From NCBI RefSeq assembly GCF_000522985.1, contig NZ_CP007128.1:4448220-4512219 (forward strand): 64,000 bases of DNA, written 5' to 3'. Below, in pieces: positions 8,935 to 18,745 of the stretch. Source of the DNA: Gemmatirosa kalamazoonensis (lineage in GTDB: Bacteria > Gemmatimonadota > Gemmatimonadetes > Gemmatimonadales > Gemmatimonadaceae). Each line of letters opens with the position of its first letter. Position 1 is the stretch's first letter. A model generated the notes under the pieces. That model was not told where the DNA came from. It searched no databases and saw nothing but the letters and a program-made list of their open reading frames with translations. The translations under genes and the position numbers were made by a program.

Positions 8935-10875
8935 ATGGCAGACAAAGTCATCGGCATTGACCTCGGGACGACGAACTCGGTCGTCGCCGTGCTCGAGGGC
9001 GGCGATCCGGTGGTCATCCCGAACGCGGAGGGCGGCCGGACGACCCCGTCCGTCGTGGCCTTCACGAAGGACGGCGAGCGGCTCGTCGGTCAGATCGCGA
9101 AGCGTCAGGCGGTGACGAACCCGCAGAACACCATCTTCTCGATCAAGCGCTTCATGGGGCGCAAGACCGGCGAGGTGCAGGACGAGCAGAAGAAGGTGCC
9201 GTACAAGGTCACCTCCGGCTCGAACGATCTCGCCGCCGTGGAGATCCAGGGCAAGCGCTACACGCCGCCCGAGATCTCGGCGATGATCCTCCAGAAGATG
9301 AAGCAGACCGCCGAGGACTACCTCGGGCACTCGGTCAGCAAGGCGGTCGTCACCGTCCCCGCGTACTTCAACGACTCGCAGCGGCAGGCGACGAAGGACG
9401 CCGGCAAGATCGCGGGGCTCGACGTGCTCCGCATCATCAACGAGCCGACGGCCGCGGCGCTCGCCTACGGTCTCGACAAGAAGAAGGAAGAGACGATCGC
9501 CGTCTTCGACCTCGGCGGCGGCACCTACGACATCTCCATCCTGGAGCTGGCGGAGGGCGTGTTCGAGGTGAAGTCGACGAACGGCGACACCCACCTCGGC
9601 GGCGACGACTTCGACCAGCGCGTGATCGACTGGCTCGTCGCGGAGTTCAAGCGCGACCAGGGCATCGATCTCTCCAAGGATCCGATGGCGCTGCAGCGCC
9701 TGAAGGAGGCCGGTGAGAAGGCGAAGATGGAGCTGTCGACCACGCAGTCGACGGACATCAACCTGCCGTTCATCACCGCCGATGCGTCGGGGCCGAAGCA
9801 CCTGAACTACACGCTCACCCGCGCCAAGTTCGAGCAGCTCGTCGACGACCTCATTCAGCGCACGATTCCGCCGATGGAGCAGGCGCTGAAGGACGCCGGC
9901 CTCTCGGCGGGCGACATCGACGAGGTGATCCTCGTCGGCGGCTCGACGCGCATGCCGAAGGTGCAGGAGGTCGTGAAGAAGTTCTTCGGCAAGGATCCGA
10001 ACCGCTCGGTGAACCCCGACGAAGTCGTCGCCATCGGCGCCGCGATCCAGGGCGGTGTGCTCACCGGCGAGCAGAAGGACGTGCTGCTGCTCGACGTGAC
10101 GCCGCTGTCGTTAGGCATCGAGACGCTCGGCGGCGTGATGACGGTGCTCATCCCGCGCAACACGACGATCCCGACGAAGAAGACGGAGACGTTCTCCACC
10201 GCCGACGACAACCAGACGACGGTCGAGATCCACGTCCTGCAGGGCGAGCGCGAGCTGGCGATCTACAACAAGACGATCGGCAAGTTCCAGCTCACCGGCA
10301 TCCCGCCCGCTCCGCGCGGCATGCCGCAGGTGGAGGTGACGTTCGACATCGACGCGAACGGCATCCTGCACGTGACGGCGCGCGACAAGGCGACGGGCAA
10401 GGAGCAGAAGATCCGCATCGAGGCGTCGAGCGGGCTGTCCGACGCCGAGATCAACCGCATGGTGAACGACGCGCAGTCGCACGCCGAGGAGGACAAGCGG
10501 AAGCGCGAGGAGATCGACACGCGCAACCGGCTCGACTCGCTCACGTACGAGGTCGAGAAGAACGTGAAGGAGTGGGGCGACAAGGTCCCCGCCGACACGA
10601 AGAGCAAGATCGACTCGGCCGTCGAGCGCGCGCGCAAGGCGCTCCGCGGCGACGACATGGGCGAGATCCGCTCGGCGCAGGAAGAGCTCACCCGCGTGTT
10701 CAGCGAGGCGGGCCAGAGCTTCTACCAGCAGCAGGCCGCGCAGTCGGGCGGCGAGTCGCAGGGCGGCGGCGACACCGGCGCCGGCAACGGCGGGCCGCAG
10801 GCTGGCGCGCAGGGCGGCGCGAAGCCCGACGACGTGGTCGAGGCGGACTACGAGATCGTGGACGAGAACAAGTAA
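8935..10875 (+). CDS. dnaK: Molecular chaperone DnaK (Hsp70)
   Basis: The protein is 646 aa from the ATG at 8935, which has GAGGA five bases upstream and gives the canonical N-terminus [20 protein letters not shown]; the frame is open further upstream but that part is not DnaK-like. The ATPase domain shows [13 protein letters not shown] and [10 protein letters not shown]. The linker [16 protein letters not shown] leads to the substrate-binding domain. The helical lid ends in a Gly/Gln-rich tail and [12 protein letters not shown], close to the usual EVVDDDK. It refolds proteins with DnaJ and GrpE, neither of which is in the window. A strong hairpin terminator follows. One octamer (CGTTAGGC) encodes part of the LSLGIE segment. 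Confidence 0.99.
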   Translation: MADKVIGIDLGTTNSVVAVLEGGDPVVIPNAEGGRTTPSVVAFTKDGERLVGQIAKRQAVTNPQNTIFSIKRFMGRKTGEVQDEQKKVPYKVTSGSNDLAAVEIQGKRYTPPEISAMILQKMKQTAEDYLGHSVSKAVVTVPAYFNDSQRQATKDAGKIAGLDVLRIINEPTAAALAYGLDKKKEETIAVFDLGGGTYDISILELAEGVFEVKSTNGDTHLGGDDFDQRVIDWLVAEFKRDQGIDLSKDPMALQRLKEAGEKAKMELSTTQSTDINLPFITADASGPKHLNYTLTRAKFEQLVDDLIQRTIPPMEQALKDAGLSAGDIDEVILVGGSTRMPKVQEVVKKFFGKDPNRSVNPDEVVAIGAAIQGGVLTGEQKDVLLLDVTPLSLGIETLGGVMTVLIPRNTTIPTKKTETFSTADDNQTTVEIHVLQGERELAIYNKTIGKFQLTGIPPAPRGMPQVEVTFDIDANGILHVTARDKATGKEQKIRIEASSGLSDAEINRMVNDAQSHAEEDKRKREEIDTRNRLDSLTYEVEKNVKEWGDKVPADTKSKIDSAVERARKALRGDDMGEIRSAQEELTRVFSEAGQSFYQQQAAQSGGESQGGGDTGAGNGGPQAGAQGGAKPDDVVEADYEIVDENK

Positions 10876-10906
10876 GCGCCGAGCGCAGAGCGTGGAGTGC
10901 GCGGTG

Positions 10907-10941
10907 GGCGCCGGGACTTCGGTCCCGGCGCCTTCTCGTTT
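10907..10941 (+). terminator. Intrinsic terminator after dnaK
   Basis: A perfect 11-bp G+C-rich stem (10907-10917 with 10922-10932) closes on a TTCG tetraloop and is followed by a T-rich tail (TTCTCGTTT). It sits 31 bp past the dnaK stop. The motif GCGTTAGCAT at 10956-10965, just after it, may belong to the htrA promoter. Confidence 0.85.
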
Positions 10942-11006
10942 CCGGCCCGGCGCATGCGTTAGCATCCCGCGTACGGCACGGCTCCCACAACCGTCGGATC
11001 ACGATC

Positions 11007-12545
11007 ATGGCACCGCTCCCTCGCGTACGCTTCGGCGTCGCCGTGGCGATCGCCTTTCTCGCCGGGCTGCTCTTCGCCTCGGCGCTCGATTTCACGCGCC
11101 CGAGCTATGCGCAGGCGGGGATGAACCTCGCGCCCGCATCCGGTCCCGCCGGCGACGTGCGCAACGGCTTCGCCGCGATCGCCGAGCGCGTCACGCCCGC
11201 GGTCGTGTCGATCCAGACCGAGCGCGACCCGCGCCGCAACCAGGCGCGCTCGCGTGGGCGCGTGCCGCCGGGCTACGAGGACTTCTTCCGCCAGTTCGAT
11301 CCCGAGCGCAGCGAGCCGGTGCAGGCCGACGGCTCGGGCTTCATCGTGTCGACCGACGGCTACATCCTGACCAACAACCACGTCGTCGGCGACGCCGACC
11401 GCGTGAACGTGACGCTCACCGACCATCGCGCGTTCAAGGCGCGCGTCATCGGCGGCGACCCGACGACCGACGTCGCGGTGATCAAGATCGAGGGGAAGGA
11501 GCTTCCGGTCGCCGCGCTCGGCGAGGACACGGTCACGCATGTCGGCGACTGGGTCGTCGCGATCGGCAACCCGCTCGGCCTCGACTTCACGGTGACCGCC
11601 GGCATCGTGAGCGCGAAGGGACGCAGCTCGAACGACCTGCCGGGGCTGATGGACGGCAACTACGCCATCGCCGACTTCATCCAGACCGACGCCGCGATCA
11701 ATCCCGGCAACTCCGGCGGCCCGCTCGTGAACGCGCGCGGCGAGGTGATCGGCATCAACTCCGCGATCGCGAGCCGTACGGGCTTCTACTCCGGGTACGG
11801 CTTCGCCATCCCGATCTCGCTCGCGCGCGGCGTGATGGACGATCTGCTCAAGCACGGACGCGTGCGTCAGCCCGTGCTCGGCGTGTCCATCGCGGACGTG
11901 TCGCCGGAGGACGCGAAGGTCGCGGGGCTGCCGCGCATCGCGGGCGCGCTCGTGCGCGGCTTCACGCCCGCCGAGGGCAGCCCGGCCGAGCAGGCCGGTG
12001 TCGAGGCGGGCGACGTCATCATCGCCGCTGATGGCCGGCCCGTGGACCGCGTCAGCACGCTGCAGCGCGTCGTGCGCAGCCACGAGCCGGGCGAGGTGCT
12101 GAACCTCGACGTCATGCGCTTCGGCCAGAAGCGCACGTTCCGCGTGCGGCTCGAGGAGCACGACGACGGTGCGCAGGTGGCGCGCGCCACGCCGACCGCG
12201 CGTCCCACGCCGACGGAGGACACGGGCCGCAGCCGGCAGCTCGGCATCTCGGTGCAGCCGGTGGACGCCGACTTCGCGCGCGACGCGAACCTCGAGGCGA
12301 GCGACCGCGGCCTGCGCGTCATGGACGTCTCTCCGTCGGGCCCCGCGCGCGGGCTGCTCGCGCCGCGCGGCACGGACGTGCTCACCGACGTGCTGTACCC
12401 GGTGAAGAAGAAGCTGCGCGCCGCGTCGGACCTGCAGAACGTGCTCGCGCAGCTGAAGCCGGGCGACGTGGTGAGCCTGCGCGTCTACAGCACCGCAGAG
12501 CCGCTCATCGGGCCGCGGGTGGTGAACCTCCGGGTCGTGGAGTGA
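11007..12545 (+). CDS. Periplasmic serine protease, HtrA/DegP/DegQ family
   Basis: The protein is 512 aa from the ATG at 11007; the upstream open frame has no matching features. An N-terminal hydrophobic segment (VAVAIAFLAGLLFASALDF) acts as signal peptide or anchor. The trypsin-like domain has the complete triad: His125 (TNNHVVGDA), Asp155 (TTDVAVIKI) and Ser236 (GNSGGPLV). Two PDZ domains follow (about 285-375 and 405-510). The family degrades or refolds damaged envelope proteins. It is preceded by the dnaK terminator, so it has its own promoter, and is followed 21 bp later by tRNA-Leu. Confidence 0.96.
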   Translation: MAPLPRVRFGVAVAIAFLAGLLFASALDFTRPSYAQAGMNLAPASGPAGDVRNGFAAIAERVTPAVVSIQTERDPRRNQARSRGRVPPGYEDFFRQFDPERSEPVQADGSGFIVSTDGYILTNNHVVGDADRVNVTLTDHRAFKARVIGGDPTTDVAVIKIEGKELPVAALGEDTVTHVGDWVVAIGNPLGLDFTVTAGIVSAKGRSSNDLPGLMDGNYAIADFIQTDAAINPGNSGGPLVNARGEVIGINSAIASRTGFYSGYGFAIPISLARGVMDDLLKHGRVRQPVLGVSIADVSPEDAKVAGLPRIAGALVRGFTPAEGSPAEQAGVEAGDVIIAADGRPVDRVSTLQRVVRSHEPGEVLNLDVMRFGQKRTFRVRLEEHDDGAQVARATPTARPTPTEDTGRSRQLGISVQPVDADFARDANLEASDRGLRVMDVSPSGPARGLLAPRGTDVLTDVLYPVKKKLRAASDLQNVLAQLKPGDVVSLRVYSTAEPLIGPRVVNLRVVE

Positions 12546-12566
12546 AGCGTTAGATTCCGCCACCAG

Positions 12567-12647
12567 GCTCGGGTGGCGGAATGGCAGACGCGCTGGACTT
12601 AGGATCCAGTGCCGAGAGGCGTGCGGGTTCGAGTCCCGCCCCGAGCA
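12567..12647 (+). tRNA. tRNA-Leu (anticodon TAG)
   Basis: The acceptor stem GCTCGGG (12567-12573) pairs with CCCGAGC (12640-12646), with discriminator A at 12647. The anticodon stem GCTGGA/TCCAGT encloses loop CTTAGGA, so the anticodon is TAG, reading CUN leucine codons. The T arm GGGTTCGAGTCCC is intact. A short variable stem (GCCGAGAGGC) marks it as a class II tRNA. CCA is not encoded (ACT follows). The D arm contains TGGCAGACGC, as in other bacterial tRNA-Leu. GCGTTAGATT at 12547-12556 could be its -10 region. Confidence 0.97.
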
Positions 12648-12653
12648 CTAAGT

Positions 12654-12742
12654 CCAGGGCAGGAGGGCAGGAGGGCAGGAGGGCAGGAGCGATCGCCTCT
12701 CGTGCCCTCCTGCCCTCCTGCCCTCCTGCCCTCCTGCCCTGG
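12654..12742. repeat. Inverted repeat H3 (family A)
   Basis: The arms are perfect complements of four GGGCAGGA-type units (12654-12689 against the right end at 12742). The centre, GGAGCGATCGCCTCTCGTGCC, is the reverse complement of the centre of H2, so the two are the same element in opposite orientation. It lies between tRNA-Leu and the 3' end of the convergent small lipoprotein gene, 3 bp from that stop. It may act as a shared terminator. Confidence 0.92.
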
Positions 12743-12745
12743 CGG

Positions 12746-13189
12746 TTAGAGCCCGGGCTGTCCTCCGCCGGTCGGTTCGCCCTTCGCGCCGCCACCGCGG
12801 TGCACGATGGCCAGGAGTGCCGCGCCCGCGGCCGCGACGCCGCCGACGAGGAGCGTCGTGCGCGAGCGCGAGACGGTCGCCTGCTCCACCGACTGCACCG
12901 CCCCGCGCGCGATCGCTACCGGCCCGCCGCTCCAGTCGACGGGCGCACCGGCCGCGGTCAGCAGGCGATCGACACGGAGGTCGATGGAGTCGGCTCGCTC
13001 GCCGACCCACTTCCCTTCCACGCCCGTCACCGCGCCGCCGAGGCGCGATGCGAGCGCCGCAGCCCCGTCGGTGGTGAGGGTCACGCGCACGCGCGCGCCC
13101 GTCGCGACGTGCTCCGGCGGCACCGCGTGGTACGCGGTGCACGCGGTCGCGGCGAGGAGCAGCGCCGAGCCGGCGCGCGCGCGCGGCAT
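12746..13189 (-). CDS. Small putative lipoprotein, last gene of the SusC/SusD operon
   Basis: The protein is 147 aa from the ATG at 13189-13187, which overlaps the susD-like stop by one base (TGATG), a sign of translational coupling. The N-terminus has a short signal peptide with Cys in ATACTAYHAV as a possible lipidation site. The middle (VRVTLTTDGAAALASRLGG, TGVEGKWVGERADSIDLRVD) looks like a small beta-sheet domain. A C-terminal hydrophobic helix (LLVGGVAAAGAALLAIV) precedes a Gly-rich tail. No family is recognised; the same type occurs behind SusD-like genes in related genomes as I recall, but this is not verified. Function unknown; probably an envelope accessory. Confidence 0.75.
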   Translation of the reverse strand: MPRARAGSALLLAATACTAYHAVPPEHVATGARVRVTLTTDGAAALASRLGGAVTGVEGKWVGERADSIDLRVDRLLTAAGAPVDWSGGPVAIARGAVQSVEQATVSRSRTTLLVGGVAAAGAALLAIVHRGGGAKGEPTGGGQPGL

Positions 13190-14592
13190 CACAGGCCGTT
13201 GCAGACCGGCTGCGTCGTCACCTTCGCGTTCGACAGGCGCTCGGTGGTCGTGATCGGGAAGAAGCAGCCGCGCGTGGTGTAGGCCACGGAGCTCGTCTGC
13301 CACCGCGGGTCGCGCTCGCCGAAGCGATACATGTCCTGCAGCCGCCGGCCCTGCAGGAACAGGTTCACGCGCCGCTCGAAGCGCAGCATCGTGAGCCCGT
13401 CCGGCGACGTGCCGTTCCACGCCGGCGTCTCGCCCGCGAGCGCGCGCACCGCGTTGATGCGCGCCACGACCTCCGCCTGGTTGCCCGCCGCGAGCGCGGC
13501 CTCGGCGAGGATCAGTTGCATCTCGCGCGCGGAGACGACCGTCATCGGCAGGAACTGGCCACCGGTGATCAGCGCGTTCACGCGCGCACGCAGCGCGACG
13601 TCCGGCGCGTTGGTCACCGGATCGTTCAGCACGATCACCGGCTGCCCGCCCTGCACCAGCGTGCGGTTCTGCCCCTGTGCCGCCGGATCGGGCTGCGCGT
13701 ACGCCTGCCCGATGCGCATCTCACGCCGGGTGTTGAGGTCGTTCCCCAGGTTGTTGCCCGCCGTGTTCTGGGACGACGGCGTGATCGTGAACGCGTAGTC
13801 CGCGGAGCCCATGAGCGCGAGCGCGGCGGTCGCGTCGGCGCTCGCCTCCGCGTCGTTCACGAGCGGGCTCGCGATCGGCGCCGGCGCGCCGGCGTACTTG
13901 GCCGGCGGATTGAGCTTCGCCCACAGCGCGCGCGAGAACTTCGCGCGCGCCCGCATGGCGAGGATCTGCGTGCGGAGCCCGCTGTTGTTGATCGCCGTGG
14001 CGACCGCGAGACCACGGTCAAGGTACGCCACCGCGGTGTCGTAGACACTCTTCATGTTCGTCTCGCCGATCGGCGCGGCGGACGTCATCCGATCGGAGAG
14101 CGTGAAGTCGTCGAACACGTCCCCGATCGTCGTGTAGACGATCGCGCCGTACAGATACGTGTTCGCTAGGTCGGCGCGCGACGACAGGCGGCCGTCCTTG
14201 TCCCACGCGACGAGCCGCGCCAGCGCCTGGTCGGCCGTCCAGCGTGCCTCGGCGATGCGGTTGAAGGCCTGGTCGGTGAACTGGATCACTGGCGTGGACA
14301 CGTTGCCGACGTCGAGCTGGAAGAAGCCGTCCTGCGAGCCGACGAAATCGAGCTCGTCGGAGACCGTGGAATACGGGTCGAGCACGGAGTTGAGCCCGCG
14401 CACGGTCGCCGCGGCGACGCCGTTCGCGAGCGGCGTCGCGGCGGACGGGTCGGCGAGGCTGTCCTCGCTGACGTTGTTCGGGTTGTCGACGTTCAGCACG
14501 TTGCAGCCGGCGGCGAGGGCCAGCGTGCCTAACGCGAGGGCGAGCTTGCGGCGGCCGGTGCGGGTGCGGCGCTGGGTGTTCTGTGCAGTCAT
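13189..14592 (-). CDS. SusD/RagB-family outer-membrane nutrient-binding lipoprotein
   Basis: The protein is 467 aa, a typical SusD length. The signal peptide ends in the lipobox LAAGC (LALGTLALAAGCNVLNVDNP); the NVDNPN start of the mature chain is common in this family. The helical TPR-like body includes WTADQALARL and RARAKFSRALWAKL, and the C-terminal part INAVRALAGETP and RLQDMYRFGERDPRW matches the SusD C-terminal domain. It caps the SusC channel and binds the incoming nutrient (glycan, peptide or other). It lies 13 bp downstream of the SusC-like gene on the minus strand. The substrate cannot be inferred, as no degradative enzymes adjoin. Confidence 0.93.
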   Translation of the reverse strand: MTAQNTQRRTRTGRRKLALALGTLALAAGCNVLNVDNPNNVSEDSLADPSAATPLANGVAAATVRGLNSVLDPYSTVSDELDFVGSQDGFFQLDVGNVSTPVIQFTDQAFNRIAEARWTADQALARLVAWDKDGRLSSRADLANTYLYGAIVYTTIGDVFDDFTLSDRMTSAAPIGETNMKSVYDTAVAYLDRGLAVATAINNSGLRTQILAMRARAKFSRALWAKLNPPAKYAGAPAPIASPLVNDAEASADATAALALMGSADYAFTITPSSQNTAGNNLGNDLNTRREMRIGQAYAQPDPAAQGQNRTLVQGGQPVIVLNDPVTNAPDVALRARVNALITGGQFLPMTVVSAREMQLILAEAALAAGNQAEVVARINAVRALAGETPAWNGTSPDGLTMLRFERRVNLFLQGRRLQDMYRFGERDPRWQTSSVAYTTRGCFFPITTTERLSNAKVTTQPVCNGL

Positions 14593-14605
14593 GGGCGTGG
14601 TCTCC

Positions 14606-17600
14606 TCAGAAACCCAGTCGGACGGCGAGCGAGAAGCGGCGCTGCAGCGGCAGGCCGAACACGTCGATGGCGTCGGCGAAGTTCTGGTCGAACGTGCTGC
14701 CGTTGCCGCGGCCGCCCTGGTTCGCCTCGGGATCCACGCCGGGGTACTTGGTGATGAGCAGCAGGTTGCGCGCGGCGCCGGTGATCGCGAGCGACGACGC
14801 GCCGACCTTCCGCGCGAGCGAGGTGCCGGCGGTGTACGTGAGCGAGAGCTCGCGCCAGCGGAGGAAGTTGCCGCTGAAGTTCTGATTCAGGCCGTCGTAC
14901 GGCGAGAGCGCCTTCACGTTGTACGCCCAGTCGAGCCCCGCGTCGAGGCGCTGCTGCGCCGTGCTCGCGGGGTTCTGCATCACTGCGTCGAGCTTCGCGG
15001 TGCGCTTCGAGTTGAGCGCGATGGTGAGCGCGTTCATGAACGCATCGGTCATGTCGCTCACCGTGTAGTGGCCGCCCTTGAACTCGAACAGCGTGTTGAG
15101 CCGCCACTTGCGGTACAGCGTCATGTTGCCGCCGAACGAGCCGGTCCAGTCGGGCGTCGGCTTGCCGAGGTAGTGGTCGAGCAGATCGCCGTCGCCATCC
15201 TCGTCCACGGCGATCGGGCTCAGCGCGGCGACGCCGACCGTGGACCCCGACTTCGGCACGCTCGCGAAGTACGCGAGCGCCTGGTCCATCGTGTCGGGCT
15301 GCTTGTCGCCGTTGAAGTCGTACGGCACCTGGTTCGGCTGCATGCACGCGTAGGTCGCGCCGGCGGGGCGTGCCGAGCAGGGGCCGATCAGCTTCGCGCC
15401 GAACAGCGCGCCCGGCGCGTAGCCGACCGCGACGAAGTTGCGGTAGCGCACGCCGCCGGCTCCAACCTTGATCGGCGCGGCGCCGCCCATGTCGGTGACG
15501 CGCTGCCAGAGATAGGCGCCGCTCGCCTGCAGGTCGATCTGCAGGTTCGGACGGCTCACCGCGAGCCCGTTCACGGAGAGCTCGAGGCCGCGCCCCTTCA
15601 TCTGGCCGACGTTCGTGAGCTGCGTGCGCAGGAAGCCGCCCGACGGCGGATACTGCACCGGGACGAGCAGGTCGTTCACGACGCGGTTCCACCCCGTGAC
15701 CTGCACGCCGGCGCGATTGTCGAACAGCCCGACCTCGAAGCCCACCTCCGCCTCGGTGGACACCTCGGGCGCGAGCGCGGCGTTGCCGAGGTTGAGCGGC
15801 ACGAGGCCGGTGCCCGTCGGCGCGAGCTGCAGCGGGCCGTACGTGGTGAACTGGTCGTACGCGCCCGGCTGGCGGCCGGACTGGCCTAACGCGGCGCGCA
15901 GCCGCAGCGCCGAGATCACGCTCGCGAAGCCGTGGTCCTTCCACCCCGGCCGGTCGCTCGGCACCACCGAGATGCTGGCCTTCGGATAGAAGACGCCCGG
16001 CGCCTCCTTGCCGAACGCGCTCGAGTAGTCGTACCGACCGCCGACGGTGGTGTGGATCCAGTTGAAGAGGCTGAACTGCTCCTGGCCGAAGAAGCCGCCC
16101 GTGACGGTGGACAGGAACGTCTCGCCGAGCGTCGTGGGCGTGCCGGCGCCGACGACCTCGAGGCCGGGACCCGGGAAGTTCTCCGCCGTCGAGTTGCTCT
16201 CGACGTTCCGCGCGAAGAAGCCCTGCAGGCCGACCGTGAAGTCGGACGAGAGCCAGCTGCGCGGCTCGGTCTTCCAGCCGAGCTTCGTGTCGACCGTGAT
16301 CTGGCGGTCCGCGATGTCGTCGATCGTGCGGCGACCGTTAGGCGCGGTGGAGTTCTGCCGGTCGATGTTGTTGCCGAACGGCAGCATCGACCAGCTCCGC
16401 TGCGCCGTCACGTCGATGCCGACGGTGCTCGTCCAGTTCAGGTTGTCGCGCATCGAGAGCGCCGCGGTGGTCGAGCCGCGGAAGCGCTGCACCTCCTGCT
16501 CGCGCTGGAGCTGCGCGGCCTCGCGGATCGTCGCGAACGCGCCGTTGCCGAACGGGTTGCCCGCGCCCACGCACACGCCCGGCTCGGCGACGCCCAGCGT
16601 CGACGCGGTCTGCGGGTTGTCGACGACGCTCTGGCGGCAGTTCGCGTTCTCGGGCTTCGCGAGGTAGACCTGGCTGACGAAGCCGGTGATGTCGTTGCCG
16701 TTGGACGGGATCTGCTGCGACGTCCCCGTGTACGCGGTGTTCACGTCGAACCGCAGGTTGCTGCGCGGCTGGAAGTTCAGGTTCGACGTCGCCTGGGCGT
16801 GGTGCGCGATGTCGTCGGCCGGTCCGAGCCGCTTGCCGCCGAGCTTCCCGCCGAGCGGCCCGTTCTCCCCCTGGTAGCGCCCGGAGACGAAATACCCGAT
16901 GCGCTCCGAGCCGCCGCTGACCTGGCCGGTGTACATCTGGCCGTAGCCCGTGGCGGCGATGTTGTCTTTCCAGATGTTCTTCTCGATGATGTCGAACGGC
17001 CGGATGGTGCGGCCGTAGAAGACGGTCAGCGAGTCGGCCTGCCCCTGCGTCTTCGCGAAGCCGGCGTTGACCGGGAAGCGGTCGAGCGGGAACTGCGAGA
17101 GGCTCTGCTCGATGCCGAAGTCCCAGCGCGGCGCGCCCGCGGCCCCGCGCTTGGTGAAGATCTGGATCACGCCGTTCGACGCTTCGGTGCCGTAGAGCGT
17201 GGCCGCGGCGGCGCCCTTGAGCACTTCGACGCGCTCGATCGTGGACGGGTCGATGTCGTCGAGCCGCGACGACGATGCGCCGGCGCCGCCCGCCTGCCCG
17301 AGCCCACCGGCGGAGTTGATGCGGATGCCGTCGACGAGGATGATCGGCTCGTTCGACTGCGACAGCGACGCGTTGCCGCGGATGCGGATGCGCGCGCCCT
17401 CGCCGGTCATGCCGCCCGATGGGAGGCCGACGAGCCCGGGCTCGCGTCCCTGCAGCACCTCGGAGACGTTCACCACCGGCGCGTTCTCGGGTGGCTTCAC
17501 CACGGCGACGGTGTTCCCGAGCTTCTTCGTCTCCACGGCGCCACCGGTGCCGGTGACCACGACCTGCTCGAGCTGCAGGGCCGACGGCGTCAGCGTGACC

Positions 17601-17953
17601 TCGACGTGCGCGGACTGGCCCGCGGCGACGGTCACCGTACGCTCGGCGGGCTGGAAGCCGATGAGGCGCACGCGGACCTGGAGCTGCCGCGCGGGGACGT
17701 TCGTGATGCGGAACGTCCCGGCGGCGTTCGTGGCCGCCCCGAGCGTCGTGCCGACGACCTGGATCTGCGCCGACTCGAGGGGGCGCCCACTGCCGACGTC
17801 CGTCACGCGTCCCTCGATGATGCCCGCGGCCGGCGTCTGCGCGCCGAGCGAGGTCGCGAGCGCGAGCACGAGCCCGAGCGCGCTGCTCGTTAGGCGCACC
17901 GCTGGCGCGCGAGCGATGTGGAGGAGTGCGGCGGCGGAGCGTGCTGACATCAT
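14606..17953 (-). CDS. SusC/RagA-family TonB-linked outer-membrane transporter
   Basis: The protein is 1115 aa from the ATG at 17953 (GAGGA upstream; a second ATG follows directly). After the signal peptide comes a carboxypeptidase-regulatory-like domain (GIIEGRVTDVGSGRPLESA), the TonB box region (LEQVVVTGTGG), the plug (VSEVLQGREPGLVG, IRIRGNASLSQSNEPIILVDG, IERVEVLKGAAAATLYGTEA) and a 22-strand barrel ending in RFSLAVRLGF, with terminal Phe. It imports large nutrients using TonB energy together with the SusD partner just downstream. Three octamers lie in the gene (15884, 16336, 17888). No anti-sigma/sigma pair adjoins, so its inducer is unknown. Confidence 0.96.
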   Translation of the reverse strand: MMSARSAAALLHIARAPAVRLTSSALGLVLALATSLGAQTPAAGIIEGRVTDVGSGRPLESAQIQVVGTTLGAATNAAGTFRITNVPARQLQVRVRLIGFQPAERTVTVAAGQSAHVEVTLTPSALQLEQVVVTGTGGAVETKKLGNTVAVVKPPENAPVVNVSEVLQGREPGLVGLPSGGMTGEGARIRIRGNASLSQSNEPIILVDGIRINSAGGLGQAGGAGASSSRLDDIDPSTIERVEVLKGAAAATLYGTEASNGVIQIFTKRGAAGAPRWDFGIEQSLSQFPLDRFPVNAGFAKTQGQADSLTVFYGRTIRPFDIIEKNIWKDNIAATGYGQMYTGQVSGGSERIGYFVSGRYQGENGPLGGKLGGKRLGPADDIAHHAQATSNLNFQPRSNLRFDVNTAYTGTSQQIPSNGNDITGFVSQVYLAKPENANCRQSVVDNPQTASTLGVAEPGVCVGAGNPFGNGAFATIREAAQLQREQEVQRFRGSTTAALSMRDNLNWTSTVGIDVTAQRSWSMLPFGNNIDRQNSTAPNGRRTIDDIADRQITVDTKLGWKTEPRSWLSSDFTVGLQGFFARNVESNSTAENFPGPGLEVVGAGTPTTLGETFLSTVTGGFFGQEQFSLFNWIHTTVGGRYDYSSAFGKEAPGVFYPKASISVVPSDRPGWKDHGFASVISALRLRAALGQSGRQPGAYDQFTTYGPLQLAPTGTGLVPLNLGNAALAPEVSTEAEVGFEVGLFDNRAGVQVTGWNRVVNDLLVPVQYPPSGGFLRTQLTNVGQMKGRGLELSVNGLAVSRPNLQIDLQASGAYLWQRVTDMGGAAPIKVGAGGVRYRNFVAVGYAPGALFGAKLIGPCSARPAGATYACMQPNQVPYDFNGDKQPDTMDQALAYFASVPKSGSTVGVAALSPIAVDEDGDGDLLDHYLGKPTPDWTGSFGGNMTLYRKWRLNTLFEFKGGHYTVSDMTDAFMNALTIALNSKRTAKLDAVMQNPASTAQQRLDAGLDWAYNVKALSPYDGLNQNFSGNFLRWRELSLTYTAGTSLARKVGASSLAITGAARNLLLITKYPGVDPEANQGGRGNGSTFDQNFADAIDVFGLPLQRRFSLAVRLGF

Positions 17954-18073
17954 GGCGTCCTCACCAGATCGACGTGGTGACGGTGAAGCCGGCGGAGCGG
18001 AATGCCGGCGGACGCGCGTCACCGGAGCGACGCGCGGGGGGCGCTGGACAGGGCGGTTCGCGGTACTACGACG

Positions 18074-18108
18074 CACCCGCCGATGACGAGGAACGTCACC
18101 GGCGGGTG
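18074..18108 (-). terminator. Hairpin downstream of the 18167-18745 gene
   Basis: Fifteen-base arms (18074-18088 and 18094-18108), both built on CACCCGCCG and its complement, pair with one mismatch around a 5-nt loop. It lies 59 bp past the stop of the minus-strand gene and 121 bp before the SusC start. There is no T-run, so it could be a weak terminator or an operon leader structure. The rest of 17954-18166 shows nothing recognisable. Confidence 0.45.
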
Positions 18109-18166
18109 ATGGACCGTGGAATAAAGTATACGAAACGCGCCCGCAGCGGGGCCCCCCACCCCGATC

Positions 18167-18745
18167 TCAGAACACCACGCCGATCACGAAGCGGCCGTCG
18201 GGATAGACCTGCCACAGCGGGTCGTCGCGCCCCACGTCCTTCAGCACCCGCTTCGCGCCGCCGCCGAGCCCGACGCGAAACCGCTCCGCTCGCCCGATGA
18301 GCCAGTCGTACGACACGATCACGCCGAGCGTCGGCGCGGTCTGCGTCTTCCGCTCGTTCGAGCAGCCCCCGGTGATGTCGAAGACCACGCAGTCGGGGAC
18401 GTTGCGCGCCTGGTGCACGCCGGCCGAGAGCCCGATGGAGAACCCCCGGAACGGTGTCTCGCCGGGGTAGTACAGCGCCTTCGCCTCCGCCCACGCGTTC
18501 CGGTCGCCGTTGTCGGAGAAGTACGTCCCCCCGAGGCCGAACGTGAAGCCGGGCGACGGCAGCGCGGCCTCGTACTCGAACGAGAACACGCCGAACGGGA
18601 TGGCCAGCGGGTTCGTTGCCACCGACTGCTGCGGCAGCAGAGGGCTCGGCGGGGCCTCGGTGGCCTGCGCGGCGGCAAGCGACGGAGCGAGCGCGGCGGC
18701 GGTGACGGAGAGAAGGCGGCGGAGCGACGGACGGGCCAGGGTCAT
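18167..18745 (-). CDS. Small outer-membrane beta-barrel protein, unknown function
   Basis: The protein is 192 aa. The signal peptide (RRLLSVTAAALAPSLAAAQA) is followed by alternating amphipathic strands (FGVFSFEYEAAL, GFTFGLGGTYFSDNG, FSIGLSAGVHQARN, APTLGVIVSYDWLIG, RFVIGVVF) ending in a C-terminal Phe, as expected for a barrel inserted by BamA. Two cysteines in NVPDCVVFDITGGCSNE could form a loop disulfide. It resembles the DUF3575-type small barrels found across Bacteroidota and Gemmatimonadota, but the assignment is loose. It is transcribed in the same direction as SusC/D, separated by 213 bp with a hairpin, so it is probably an independent unit. Confidence 0.82.
   Translation of the reverse strand: MTLARPSLRRLLSVTAAALAPSLAAAQATEAPPSPLLPQQSVATNPLAIPFGVFSFEYEAALPSPGFTFGLGGTYFSDNGDRNAWAEAKALYYPGETPFRGFSIGLSAGVHQARNVPDCVVFDITGGCSNERKTQTAPTLGVIVSYDWLIGRAERFRVGLGGGAKRVLKDVGRDDPLWQVYPDGRFVIGVVF

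Noticed and set aside
12746-13420. Longer start for the small lipoprotein
   Set aside because: The extra N-terminal residues overlap the SusD-like gene and lack a signal peptide; the ATG at 13189 overlaps the SusD stop and gives one.
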